From assembly GCF_000699445.3 (NCBI RefSeq), contig NC_067198.1:45442691-45506690 (forward strand): DNA of 64,000 nt, in the 5' to 3' direction. Positions 11,245 to 22,069 of this stretch are shown in pieces. The stretch comes from Schistosoma haematobium (taxonomy: Eukaryota; Platyhelminthes; Trematoda; Strigeidida; Schistosomatidae). Both the position numbers and the translations under genes were made by a program. The notes under the pieces were generated by a model, which searched no databases, was not told the origin of the DNA, and was given only the letters and a program-made list of their open reading frames with translations. Every line of letters starts with the position of its first letter. The stretch's first letter is position 1.

Positions 11245-11613
11245 TCAGTGTGAAAACGTGTATGCCACGGGTATTTTGTTCGTTCTTGGCTTTTCTACTC
11301 GCCTGCTATGTCCTCTGAGGTGTCCCGATCTAGTGGGAAGGAAGAGAGAGAATAAGTTAGGTCCGAAATCATTTCTCAGTATTCTGTACATCAATATTAG
11401 ATCTCCCCTTAGTCTGCGATAGGACAGAGTAAAGAGGTTCAGTTTTTCAAGCCGCTCTTTATATGATAAACCCCGGAGTTCCGGAATCGCACGCGTAGCT
11501 GCCCTCTGTACCTTTTCTAGTATGTCTGAGTCACCTTTTAAACAGGGGCTTGCAGCCTGAACACAGTTCTCTAACTTAGTTCTCACTAAGGATGTGTATA
11601 ATGTGGTGAACAT
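11245..11613 (-). pseudogene. LINE A1 ORF2 C-terminal region
   Basis: 122-codon frame with the C-terminal signature of CR1/Jockey-like ORF2 proteins: LYTSLVRTKLENCVQAASPC, VQRAATRAIPELRGLSYKER and [15 protein letters not shown]. It is out of frame with the RT block (about 11640-11665). The same signature recurs in the two neighbouring copies at 14.3-14.7 kb and 15.4-15.7 kb. Confidence 0.8.
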
Positions 11614-11664
11614 GGTAGTATCAAACCTAGTGAATGTCCTTTTTAAAGCCCAGAGGGTTCGAAA

Positions 11665-12891
11665 CTACTTAACTGCGACCTCCAGGCAATGGGCCGTCGT
11701 CTTAAGATCATTGCTCACTGTCACCCCTAGGTCCTTATGAGACCGGACTACGGGTAATGACACATCCCCTATGTTGTACGTATTAACCTTTGAATCCCCC
11801 AAGTGCATGTAGACACACTTTTCCGAGTTGATAGGCATTAGCCACTCTTTAGACCAGTTTATCATATTATTTAAGTCCGCCTGAAGAGTAAATGCGTCTT
11901 TGTCTCCAGTTATAACTCGCCAAATTTTTACATCGTCATCGTATAATAACATTGGAGACTGTACTATACTTGTAAGATCATTAACGTACATTATAAAAAG
12001 TAAAGGACCTAGGACGGAACCTTGGGGTACTCCACTAAGTACTGGTCTCCAGATGGAGCACTTGGAATTTATTCTTACTTTTTGCCTACGACCTACTAGG
12101 AAATCCTTAATCCATTTTAAACGAGGTCTGGCAATACCAAGGTTTGCCAACTTCAGTAGCAGTCTATTAGTTGGCACCTTGTCAAAAGCCTTACTGAAGT
12201 CTATGTAGACAACATCCACTGAGTTTCCATTGTCTAGCGCATTAATCCAGAGCTCCCTAGCTATAAGGAGGTTCGTTGTACAGGATATACCCTTTCTAAA
12301 ACCATGTTGTGCCATGTTCAGCAAGTTATTGGTTTCCATAAATGCTGTTATGGTCCGTTTGACTATCCTTTCCAGTATTTTAATTACAACACTGGTGAGG
12401 CTTACGGGTCTGTAATTTGATGGAACTTGTCGTAGACCAGTTTTATGTATGGGAGTGACGATTGCGTCTTTCCAGTCCATAGGTAACACACCTTGGTCAA
12501 GTGACATTTTGAATATCACAGTCAGTGGGGCTGCGATATATTGGGCAATATGTCTCAAGATTTTAGGGTGTAGTTCGTCTGGTTCTGTTGACTTCTCCAT
12601 GTTTAGGGTTCTAAGAGACTTAAGCACATCGTTTTGGTCGAAGTCCGTGGTGAGCAGCTGGTTCGTTGACTCTGTAATTGGGTCTGGTTCTTCCTCTAGA
12701 GGAGGTTCCTGAGTGAAAACTGCCCAAAAATAGTCAGCCATAACCTCATCTTTTTCCTGATCTTCCTCTATCATTTCAGCTTCACTTCCTACTTTAATTA
12801 GGTTGGGAATCCAGTGATGAATCCTTGTTCTGTAGTTTATGTACGAGAATATCCTCTTGGGCTGCTTGAGTGCAGATTCTGCCAGCTGCAT
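11665..12891 (-). pseudogene. LINE A1 reverse transcriptase domain
   Basis: 408-codon frame with RT motifs: DELHPKILRHIAQYIAAPL, TPIHKTG, NYRPVSLTSVVIKILERI, QHGFRKGISCTTNLL, motif A VVYIDFSKAFDKVPTNRLL, motif B SGVPQGSVLGPLLFIMYVND and the catalytic block LLYDDDVKIW. That block normally reads (F/Y)ADD; here the Ala is Asp, though both catalytic Asp residues remain. The frame ends at 11665, and the C-terminal region follows in another frame. Confidence 0.9.
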
Positions 12892-13031
12892 TTTCTTTGC
12901 GCTTCCCGAATTTTAGTTATACACTCGTTTCTTATCGATCTGTAGTGTTCCATCGTACCTGCTGTGCCAAGGCGGATGGCAACATCCCAGCATTTCTTTT
13001 TTTGTCTTAGTAAGCGTCAAATATCCCGCCC

Positions 13032-13919
13032 TCACCAGGGATGTCCGTGCTTCTTTTTCTTTGGGACAGTCCAGGGTATATATGGTTGAGTTACCCGATT
13101 GTATAACTGCCTGAATAGAGTCCATGCCTCTTGTACTGATGATTTTGAGTCAATTTCCCAGTTCTCAGCCGATGCTGCGGAGTTAATTGCCTGCATATCT
13201 GCCTTCCATATGTTAGGACGGGCCGGTGCAATTGTTTGAGAAGCAATTTCAGTCATGAATTTGAATAAGATGACTGCATGGTCACTTCTCCCAAGTGGTG
13301 GGAGAAAAGCCGTTTGACCAACGTCATCACCGTGTGTGAAGACTAAATCTAAAAGAGAGGAAGAGTTTCTTAAGTCGTATCTTGTGGGATCTCTAATGTG
13401 TTGGAATAATGCTAGTCCAATCGAGGTCTCTAACAGTTTGGAGTCGAACGACGATATAGATGACTCTACTTCTAAGTTAACCCAGTTTATATATGGTACA
13501 TTAAAGTCGCCTACTACAAGGCTTTTACCGTTGTTACACCAGGACTTAAGTTTACTGAGGAGAAAATCATCTGCTACACATTCTGGACTGCGATAAACTA
13601 CAACTACTTCAATATCTTGCTTTTGGCATTTCAACTTACATCTCACCAGTTCACATGTCCCTGAAACATGTGCTACTGTCTCAGCTAATCTTATGGTTAG
13701 GGTACTTTTCGTGTACACAATAACCCCGCCTCCCCTTCGGTTTAATCTATCAGCCGTACTGGTTATGAAACCGGTCAATTGGATTTCACTATCTAATACT
13801 TCTGACGTTAACCAAGTTTCCGAGACAGCGATAACGTCCGGTTTTTCTTTATCCACCACTGACTTCAGCTCCGCCATTTCATTTAGTAGGGTGCGAGCAT
13901 TTGTGTAGCACACTTTCAA
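13032..13919 (-). pseudogene. LINE A1 endonuclease domain (APE-type)
   Basis: 295-codon frame with apurinic/apyrimidinic-type endonuclease motifs in order: CYTNARTLLNEMAELKSVV, the catalytic glutamate block VIAVSETWLT, GGGVIVYTKS, VVVYRSP, SLVVGDFNVPYINW (Asp/Asn pair) and the terminal LGRSDHAVILF. It is joined by a frame change around 13030-13120 to the linker before reverse transcriptase. In active LINEs this domain nicks the insertion target. Confidence 0.85.
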
Positions 13920-14158
13920 GTCTGTGGAGAGCTTTCCCTTGCCACCCAGAGTGGCTTGGGGATCGTTTTGCTTCGAACTTTTACAATCTGAAAACCCTTA
14001 AGAACGAGGTTTCTTTCACCGTTTCGGCGATGCTCGTTTATTTCCGCTTCTGCAGCTCTTCTCTTAATACGATCAGCTAGGCTGAGGTCCTCACGGACAT
14101 ATATTCCGGATCCAATCAGTTTACGTGAATTACTTAGAACCAGGTTCCTTTCTTCCAC
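13916..14158 (-). pseudogene. LINE A1 upstream frame (C-terminal part)
   Basis: 80-codon frame reading NSRKLIGSGIYVREDLSLAD, then a basic helix (RIKRRAAEAEINEHRR) and ERNLVLKGFQIVKVRSKTIP. Such VREDL/basic-helix segments precede the endonuclease in schistosome CR1-like LINEs. It overlaps the start of the endonuclease frame and is truncated at its 5' end by the neighbouring element. Confidence 0.55.
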
Positions 14159-15210
14159 CGTGTTGAATGTAACTTATAAATGGTTCAAATGGTTGTGGAC
14201 GGAATAGAAGAAGCTTTTGCTTAACAGGCTTCCGTGTCTAGTAACAGGGGGTCACCAAATCCTCCAGGCAGGAACCTAGGTATGTTAACAATAAAAGAGG
14301 AAAAGAAATTGGTAAATCATGGTGTGATACTATCCTTGGTCCTCAAGAATAGGTCAAGTTGCCACTTGAAGGACTCCTGAGAAGTCGCTTGGACTAGCTC
14401 GGCCGGCAGCGAATTCCAGCTTTTGACAAATCTTAAGGAGTAGAAGCTGTGTCTACATTCCGTCTTGCTATGTTGTGTTCCCAGTTTCTGGGTGTTACCC
14501 CTTAGGTTATTATTCGAACTAAGCTTAAGTAGGTGTTTAAGAGGATGTTCAGAAGTGTTAAGAATATTATAAGCCATCAGAAGGTCACCTCTAAGACGTC
14601 TATACTCTAATGGGTAAAGGTCTAGTGAATGGAGGCGTTCTTCGTAAGGCTTAGATTTGAGTCCTCGAACTGATTTCGTGGCTCGCCGTTGGATACGCTC
14701 CAAAGTGACCTTGTCCTTTTGGAGTGAGGGGGGAGTACTATGTTTCCGTACTCTAAATGAGGACGGATAAAACTATTGAAGATTGTATGGAAAGTTCTTC
14801 CGCTAAACTGGCAAAAAATGCGCTTCAACGTTACCAGTGCAAAGTTTGTTCGGAAGGCATTTTTGTCACAGTTAGCGTAAGACTTTAAATCATGGGGCAC
14901 CAGGACTCCTAAATCTTTTTCGACTTGGGATACTACTAGAGAGGAGTTTCCTAAGTTGTAACTGTAGTTTGCGACATGTCGCCGATGGACCACTTTACAC
15001 TTTGAAGTGTTAAAGGTAAGTCCGTTATCGTCTGCCTAACTTTGAAGTCGGGTCAGATCCTCCTGAAGTGCCTGTGTATCGTCTTGGTTGCGTATCTCTC
15101 TCCAAAGTTTCACGTCGTCGGCAAAAAGTAATAAGTCTGACGTCACCTGTTGAGGAAGATCATTTATGTAGATCAAGAAGAGAAGAGGCTCTAGTAGTAG
15201 TAATAGTAGT
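14159..15210 (-). mobile_element. CR1-like LINE, copy A2, 5'-truncated
   Basis: Minus-strand fragment starting inside RT: 15210-15100 encodes the LLFFLIYINDL-type motif B end and a LLLFADDVKLW block. It continues through 14993-14622 ([31 protein letters not shown]) and 14703-14317 ([48 protein letters not shown]). The 3' UTR ends at about 14160, exactly where copy A1 begins. The RT start is cut at 15210 next to a tagtagtaatagtag stretch. Several frameshifts. Confidence 0.85.
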
Positions 15211-15239
15211 ATCGTCTTCTTCTGACATGTGAAAAATTA

Positions 15240-15930
15240 TTTCTAACTGTAATTGAATTTTTCACACTTCCACTGTCATCAGCTCACTTTTTGTTATATC
15301 AGTTTATTCTTTCAATTTGGAAATGCCGGGTGGCCTGTGTCAGTCCTGGCAATGATGGTCTCTCAGCTTGAAGCAACTTTCTTTGAAATCTTTGACAGAT
15401 GGAGCCTCAATAACGCGTTGGGGTTATGAATTCGATTCGTTGACTCAACGAGAATCTCATTGGTCAGTTGACAAGTAATGTGTTCTAAGCTTGTGGACAT
15501 TTTAGAGTGTCTTCGTAAATTCTCTGTTTTGGAATACAAGAAAAGTGAGTACATATAAGATGCAAATTTACCTTTGAGCGATTTAAAAACTGTGATCAAG
15601 TCGCCTTTAGTTCTTCTGAATGACGATGACAATGAGTTGAGTTTATGCAGTCGAGCATCATAAAGAGCTAAGCTGTTCCGGTAATCAATTTGGCTGTGGC
15701 TCTTTGATACTGTTCCAACAATTGACTGTCTCATTTTAGGCAGTGGCTAGCTGCTTGTCTACAGCACTCCAGTCTAGGTCGAACGGACATTGTATACAAA
15801 GTCAAAAAGGTCTCAGTTTCGACATGACTAAAGATTCTACGTATTGAACATAGGGTCCTAAGATATTTGTCAGATATTGTACAGCAGTGTGAAGTAGTTT
15901 TTAAGTTCTGGCCAACAATGGCTCTTTAGA
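15240..15930 (-). mobile_element. CR1-like LINE, copy A3, 3' fragment
   Basis: The frame at 15734-15363 reads SLALYDARLHKLNSLSSSF, RRTKGDLITVFKSL and ENLRRHSK, a diverged C-terminal ORF2 region. Upstream (15830-15730) another frame encodes LYTMSVRPRLECCRQA. 3' UTR sequence with an AATAAA follows to about 15240. At 15231-15264 the elements gtgaaaaatt and aatttttcac form a hairpin near the 3' end. More decayed than A1 and A2, so probably an older family. Confidence 0.75.
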
Positions 15931-16132
15931 CATTGTGCATCCTGATGAAAAGGTGGCTCGATGTTATTCACCGGTTATGTATTAGTACATTGATGACCAA
16001 TATATATCACAATACATTCGGAAGTACTTATCGGCAACTACCAATTTTATTCAGGTAATTTTGAAGCTATAAGGTATCACCTTTCCTCGTAATCGCTCTA
16101 TATATATTGATATCTTCAATATCTAGCAAGAC
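15931..16132. other. Short unassigned stretch
   Basis: AT-rich sequence between LINE copy A3 and the solo LTR. Nothing recognised. Confidence 0.3.
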
Positions 16133-16462
16133 TGTGCAGTGTGACGTCGAGTCACGGTTGACTATGATCACCACTAAAAGAAGGTTGCGTACCAGATATC
16201 AGAAGGCGATTGAAGATTGTTGCGAGATATATTTGTTGGCGATCTCGTGGTACCGAAAGAATATCGAGATCGTGCCTAAAGAGTACGAGCGGGATAGCTC
16301 AGCAAACGTAAGCGCGTGCAAAGTCACAATCAACGGAAGGAAGAATGTCTTTAGTACAGTCAAAGAAGCAAGTACAGTAAGACAATCGCTGGCACGATCG
16401 GTTGTAATAATAATTGTTCCCATTAAACCAATCGCGTTTTATTGATAAAATAGGTCACTACA
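16133..16462 (-). mobile_element. Solo gypsy LTR, subfamily B-like
   Basis: 330-bp LTR on the minus strand. Its start (complement of ggtcactaca at 16453-16462) and end (tgtgcagtg at 16133) match the ends of the gypsy LTRs at 18551-18909 and 22544-22902. The body shares the conserved core gagatcgtgcctaaagagta and ggcgatctcgtggtaccga but is diverged from them. No internal gypsy sequence adjoins it. No target duplication was found. Confidence 0.7.
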
Positions 16463-16579
16463 ACTGATAAGCAACCGAGGAACAACCGTGGTCCCAATAT
16501 CGAACCCTGAGGCACCCTAATAACAACAGGTCCCCACTTGAACAACTCCGAGTACTCCCATACGTTTTGTTGCAGCTCC
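16463..16579 (-). mobile_element. LINE RT scrap between LTRs
   Basis: The minus strand encodes FKWGPVVIRVPQGSILGPRL, a motif B block of a CR1/Jockey-like RT (consensus GVPQGSILGP). Only about 115 bp survive, squeezed between a solo LTR and a truncated 3' LTR. Confidence 0.65.
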
Positions 16580-16879
16580 AAATAAATCCATAAAATCCTC
16601 CAGGAGCGAAATATCAGAAGGCATTTAATGGACCAAGTCGAGATATATTTGCTGGCGATCTCGTGGTATCGGAAGAATACCGAGATCGTGCCAGGATACA
16701 AGCTCGGTTACAGAGCGCAACCGGATTCGCGCGAGTTCACAATCAAAGTGTGAAAATAATAGATGTATTTTAGCACAGTTAAACAAAAGCAAGTTAAAAC
16801 AAGCACTGGTAAAGTTGGGTATAATAATTATTGTTTTCAATAAACCAATCGTTTTCTCGTGATAAAATGAGTCACTACT
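16580..16879 (-). repeat. Truncated, mosaic 3' LTR of the deleted gypsy copy
   Basis: Begins like the 3' LTR of the plus-strand element (gagaaaacgattggtttatt). After ctgtgctaaaa it switches to match the 5' LTR type (gatttatttggagctgcaac replaces the final bases). It stops at 16580 where LINE sequence starts, so about 45 bp of the LTR end are missing. Confidence 0.7.
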
Positions 16880-17437
16880 GGAGCCACTCGCTAGAAAGGG
16901 TTTACACTTTCGACAAAAAGCGGCTTGAATCGTAAAACTGATCGGCTGAAGAGCGATTGTAAGGCGGAAGAATTGGTGGAGCAGGAAAGCGATCGTTGAT
17001 CGTCGAGTTGCCAACGAAGTTCTTTTTCGGAGAACGGTACCAGGGGCGGTGTGCTGTATTTGTTGCTTGAGTTGGCATACTACACCAGAGTGGTTTGTAT
17101 CCAGAAACTGAAGATTGCGTTCGTAGTGATGCGGACCAGAAACGCTGCAGACGTAGGACGGAACCACGTTAGGCCGAGGAACCAGGAGCGACCATAACGA
17201 AAAAGTTCGAGATCAAGCGTGTGCCAAGCATTCGAAACCAAAATATCGACTGGGTGCGTTGACAAGAGCGTGGGTGGCCAGTCCAGCTTTCGCCAAAGTT
17301 GACTGAAGTCGACGGTACCAAACGGAGGTGGTCGGAGGCGTGGGCTCAGGATACAGAAAAAAATCAAAAAAGAGAAGAGTGTAGCATGCATGTAGTATAG
17401 GAATAGTCCTACACCGTATCGGTTGTTAACTGTGCGG

Positions 17438-18290
17438 CTAGTCGCGGAAGCGTACAGACAACCGTACTCGGCGACTGGAACGTGAGACGGTAGTCTCGTT
17501 CGTATCGCGTGAGCCTGCAATCTCATCCGAAGTCAAGGGCGGCGTGGTCTGCTGATCTGGACGTGAGACTGTCGTTTCGTCCGTAGATGATGCAGATGAC
17601 GCGCGCTGTTGACTGGGACGTGAGAATGAGGTCTCAGGTGTATCTAGCATGGGATCTGAAGAAGATTTAAGGATCCCGCTAGTAGGTTGTATAGGTCTAG
17701 CCTTGAATCTCAAGTTATCAGATAGGGCACTGTCATCGACGTGTGCCGGTTTGAGACGATCAATGCTGGCGATTTCAACGCGGCCATGTCGATCAACCTC
17801 CAAGGTCTTTTCGTGGGAAGCGATCACGTGAAAAAGGACTTCGTAAGGCTGTTGCAAAGGTTTGCGTACCGAATCTACTCGTATGAAAACATGTGAACAG
17901 GCAGATCACTCTCGAGGGAGGGCAACCTGTCGATGTTGTATTCGAGTTGACACCGGAGGCAGAGTTCGCATAAATGCAGACAGTCGTTGGACGTAGTCTG
18001 ATTTGCCGAAATCAGGTCTGCTCCGTGGTGTGAAGAATTCTCCGGACAGACGCAATGTCGTGCCGTATACAAGTTCAGCGACGGAAAATTGGATATCTGC
18101 CTTCAAGCTCATTCGAATACCTAAGAGGACGAGCGGTAAGGTTTCGTACCAATTGTCGTTTTCGCGTGCTTGAAGAGCACTTTTAAGTTGGCGTGGAAAC
18201 CTTTCAACTAAACTGTTAGAAGCTGGATGGTAGGCGGTAGAGCGTATGCGTTCCGTACCCAGTTGCCGGATCAGCGAAGAGAATAGTTAA
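17438..18290 (-). pseudogene. Gypsy integrase C-terminal half, deleted copy
   Basis: The minus strand encodes the last catalytic block (YHPASNSLVERF) near 18250-18220, then frames at 18112-17906 (SVAELVYGTTLRLSGEFF) and 17857-17438 (EVLFHVIASHEKTLEVDRHG, then IASIDRLKPAHVD). The latter 139-aa frame is identical to 29964-30383. The catalytic first and second Asp blocks are deleted. Confidence 0.8.
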
Positions 18291-18550
18291 TAGGTGAAAT
18301 TTTCTCAAATAAAGCGTGGAATTTACCATCACGCGAATAAAAAGTGCCAAGGAGTCGGTACACGTACATGGGAGTCTATTATATTAATGCTATTCTTACC
18401 TATATCCATCATGTCGAGTATATCATATATTGAAAGGTAATATGAAAATATACGACAGACGTGGATAGATAAATAATAGACTCGCCAAATTGACTTCTTT
18501 GGGGGATTGGATCAGAGGTTGCGGCGTGTTCCGGAATTCGGATCACTAGT

Positions 18551-18909
18551 TGTAGCGTGGTGTCGAGTCGCGGTTGACTATGAACACCGCCACAGAGAAA
18601 CACGCGCTAAATAAATCCATAAAATCCCCCGGAAGCGAAATATCAGAAGGCATTTAATGGACCAAGTCGAGATATATTTGCTGGCGATCTCGTGGTATCG
18701 AAAGAATACCGAGATCGTGCTAGGATACAAGCTTGGTTACAGAGCGTAACTGGATTCGCGCGAGTTCACAATCAAAGTGTGAGAATAATGGATGCCTTTT
18801 AGCACAGTTGAAAATAAGCACGTTAAAACAAGCACGGGTACAGTTGGTTATAATAATGATTGTTTTGATTAAACCAGTCGTGTCCTCGTGATAAAACTGA
18901 GTCACTACA
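18551..18909 (-). repeat. 5' LTR of the deleted gypsy copy (subfamily A)
   Basis: 359 bp, TGTAGTGACT start at 18909 and a CACGCTACA end at 18551, near-identical to 22544-22902 in the opposite orientation. Together the two LTRs form an inverted repeat around 3.6 kb of other sequence. Confidence 0.85.
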
Positions 18910-20004
18910 CTCTACTATGATATTAGTACTGCTCTAATAATGAACATAATGCTAAAATTGTAGATTTGTCATGATTTAACTGCCTAATCTATAAGATCTT
19001 ACGTGAAAGTCACAGCATTGTCTATCCTGATTCATCGAATTGTAACAACCATCAATATGTGGTAAAGAATACATTTAGGCTGGAGATATAACAATATATT
19101 CTATATGGATAAAATTATTCTACATAACTATGACCACGCCTGCAAGGCCGAGCCATGCCATCCGATGAATTCGATCTCGAATTAAGCGAATTCATTCTTT
19201 CCACCTTCTCCATCATCGGCTTTTTCCACGCGTTAAATGTTGAATATCAATTTCCCCAACTGTCTCGTGTTCAGATTTGAGGGGTGTGTGTTTATAGCCC
19301 AATGTCACTACACTCACACCAACATAACGTTTACAAATCAATATGAAAGAGATGACCAACTCAATTCTTTAGATCTTATTATAAGAAGAAGAAATGATGA
19401 GATTATACTTAGCAAAGAAGCACGGATAAGACGGTATTTGAACTATAACAGATTTCAACCTATCACTTACAAACGGTGTCTTTTCAAAACCCCTTCAGTA
19501 GGACTGGGATGCTATACTCAAATGACAAAACAAATGAAAAATTGTCTGTTCTGGTAAAGCAACTCATAAAAATTGGATACTCAATGACATTTATCACAAA
19601 ATTGTGCTAATTACATTAATCCAAGTAGACGAACGTAGACAATGATTGGTTGTCTTTTGAAATAGACTGTTAGATAGTCCGATATATATATGAAAAGTCT
19701 TTAAAAACAAATTGTCAGTGAGTAGAAATGTTTCCACATATCAGTAGTACACTATTTAAGATGTTTCATAAGGCATAATTTGATGATGATCAATGTAGCT
19801 CCTGGTTTCACTTTTCATGTAACTGCAAAAAGGCAAGTTCCAATAAATAAATACAGTGTTGATTTTAGAAGTCAAATATATTCAAGTTGTTATAAAGTGA
19901 AATTCTGTCGATTGCTGGTTATACGTGTTTCACTTTTCTACCATAAAACTACTTTAATAAAAGCCTGTATAGTCACAAGGGTGGAAGTGCAAGGACCGGT
20001 AAAG
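18910..20004. other. Unassigned sequence between inverted gypsy copies
   Basis: Contains an open frame of 106 aa (19237-19557) with a charged middle part (LIIRRRNDEIILSKEARIRR) and a 41-codon frame from 19154. Neither is recognised. It could hold a remnant exon, but there is no supporting homologue or clear splice pair. The rest shows nothing. Confidence 0.3.
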
Positions 20005-20495
20005 TGAGAGCAGCATTCCTACAACTGAAGAACATATGGAACTCAAAACAACTGTCAACAAATTTCAAAGTCACAATCTTTAATACGAACGTCGAGACAG
20101 CTCTGTTGTACGAAGCTGAAGATTGTAAAAGTATTTATAAACATTTGTCTACGAAGATACTCAATGTTCATTGACAGGATACGAACAGCAACAACCTACT
20201 ATGGGAGAGAATAAACCAACTTCCGGCTAAAGAGTAAATTAGGAAAAGACGTTGGAAGTGGATGGGACACACATTGAGGAAATCGTCAAAGTGCATCATG
20301 AAGCAAGCAATTACCTGGAATCATGAAGGTAAACAGTAAACAAGAAAACCAAAGAAGATACTGCATCGGGAATTGGAAGCAAAGGTAAAAAGGTTGAATA
20401 GAAACTGGAAAGAGATGGAAAGGGTTACTCAGCACTGAGCTCGATGGAGTAGGCTGGTAGACGAGGGGTAACAGGCGTAAGTAAGCAAGGAAATA
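20005..20495 (+). mobile_element. SR2/RTE-like LINE (family C), 3' fragment
   Basis: Starts with agagcagcattcctacaact, the ORF2 segment encoding [16 protein letters not shown] in the full copy at 25.9-29.1 kb. It runs through the [15 protein letters not shown] and WNPEGKR equivalents to gtaacaggcgtaagtaagca, the family's 3' end. Many frameshifts. 5'-truncated. Confidence 0.85.
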
Positions 20496-20499
20496 GTAA

Positions 20500-22069
20500 A
20501 ACCTCTGATCTCTGGCTTTGTTTAGGAGTGGTCGTGTTTTTCCTTTTTTGTAACAATGTATGATATAAACAACTTATTTAATTGATTATATAATTGCTTA
20601 ATCTGACCGCATTTGTCTCCCACTAATATATGTAAATGAGTTTTTTATTCTTCAGTCCACAATGTTGTTCGTCAACAGGTTTGTTTTTCATGGGTTGAAA
20701 CGGACCACGACATCTATTCGACAGATCACAGTAGCAATGAACTTGTTGTGTCTTTTTTGCGCAAAATCCCCGTCACTATTTTGTTGTGACTTTAAGCCTG
20801 GCTAATTATTATGTGGTTTATTCGCCAATCGGTATATGACTTATAAAATCTTAGCATTTTGTCAAACCAATGACGCTCAACGTATATGAACAACCTAACG
20901 TCCTTATTGGTCCTTCATTCCTAGCCCTGTCAGTTACGTCCAGAACACCAATACCAGCTTCCACCTTGTGAATCATTTATTTCAAGCATATCTGGTTTAT
21001 ATACAAGCCAAAGAGACCATATCACACCATAAAACAGGAAATAACATTTGTACAAGATCAAACCGAAACCTGGCTGTAGTCGTGAGAGACTGTAATCAAC
21101 TAACTGTATGTATTTTAAGAGTAGTTAATCGTACCATATTAGTCTGAAGATCCAAGTAAAGCGTAAAATAAGTGGAGTATAGGTATACATTGTCTAGTTG
21201 CTAAACAGTTATATAATAAGAATATACGTATAATGCTTGTCCATAAACAGATCCCAGAAATTACTCATCGCTTGATCTTCGCCAGGATCTATGACTACCC
21301 AGCCGTTAGAAGTACCGACTTCGACAAACGACAAGTCGCAATTGAGAATTAAAACCATGACCAAACAAAATGATGATCATACATGGCGCGACCTTTTATA
21401 CGCCGGAATAAAGCTTGGAAAACAAGCTATATATGGATTTATGATAAAACAATGCATATAATGACGGTGGATCGAATTAAACCCCAAAATATTACTTCAC
21501 CTACCTAGAAAAGGTTAGAGTTCATCTATCTGAAGTATGCTAATAACTTCATGGAAGCCTTCTAACTATATTCAGTAACTCAGTCCCATGAATACCACCA
21601 GGGATCTCGTGAAACAGCACACTGGACGCTGTCATTATGAATATGGCTCAAAAGACACTATATGGGTCCAGCAGACGTTCATTGGTACTACTTGTTCGAC
21701 GTATCAGACTAATTTCTATTCTCAACATAAAACACGTTTAGAAATGCCACAATGATAATTCACCAGATCTGTTTAACCAAAAAATGGACATAGATTAAGA
21801 TAGGCATCGAGAAAACCGAAAGGTGATTAAGAATTTAACACCAAAATGATATATCCAAAACTTCTTAAATGATTGGGAATCGGACAACAATGAATATTCC
21901 ATTCGCATTACTTGCGAAAAAACTGTTTCACAGGTTGGTCGTCTAAGTATAAAAGGCTCGAGAGTAGATTAAGTTTACTGATAAGAACAGTCAAAATACT
22001 AGAAGCAGTAAGGAACTTGGCTTTGGAAGTCCCAAATTAATATGATCCAACAGGATCCAGGAGCGTAAA
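20500..22069. other. Non-coding stretch with one dispersed repeat
   Basis: 20860-21115 is a copy of an unclassified repeat (listed separately). 21540-21620 resembles 3700-3790. Nothing else is recognised. Confidence 0.35.
20860..21115 (-). repeat. Unclassified dispersed repeat R1, copy 1
   Basis: Shares ordered blocks with 32870-33190, 35900-36215 and 47135-47400: a gtccagaacaccaat block, an attatttcaag/tttatataccaaccaaa block and a ggctgtgaatgtg-type block. In plus orientation of the family it contains a TATA-like tatataaactcag. Type (LTR, SINE or other) is not determined. Confidence 0.6.

Larger units (their letters stand above)
11085..14158 (-). mobile_element. CR1-like LINE, copy A1 (long, nearly complete ORF2)
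   Basis: Minus-strand non-LTR retrotransposon. From 5' to 3' on the minus strand: the end of an upstream frame (14158-13916), an endonuclease frame (13919-13032), a reverse transcriptase frame (12891-11665) and a C-terminal frame (11613-11245). The 3' end near 11085 carries a short attcagattcag repeat, a microsatellite-type terminus seen in CR1-like LINEs. The upstream junction at about 14158 touches the 3' end of another LINE of the same superfamily. Frames are separated by single-base shifts, so the copy is recently dead rather than ancient. Confidence 0.88.
16580..18909 (-). mobile_element. Ty3/gypsy element, internally deleted copy (minus strand)
   Basis: On the minus strand: 5' LTR 18909-18551, leader and gag start 18550-18360, a scrap of the protease/RT junction (18350-18305, matching 24301-24350), then the integrase C-terminal half and post-integrase region (18290-16880), then a truncated 3' LTR (16879-16580). 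Two internal junctions replace most of gag and pol. The integrase end and downstream region match the plus-strand element at 29570-30950 almost base for base, so both derive from a recent common source. It cannot be autonomous. Confidence 0.85.

Noticed and set aside
19237..19557. 106-aa ORF as a host gene
   Set aside because: No recognisable domain, no splice context and no start context; kept only as an unassigned frame.
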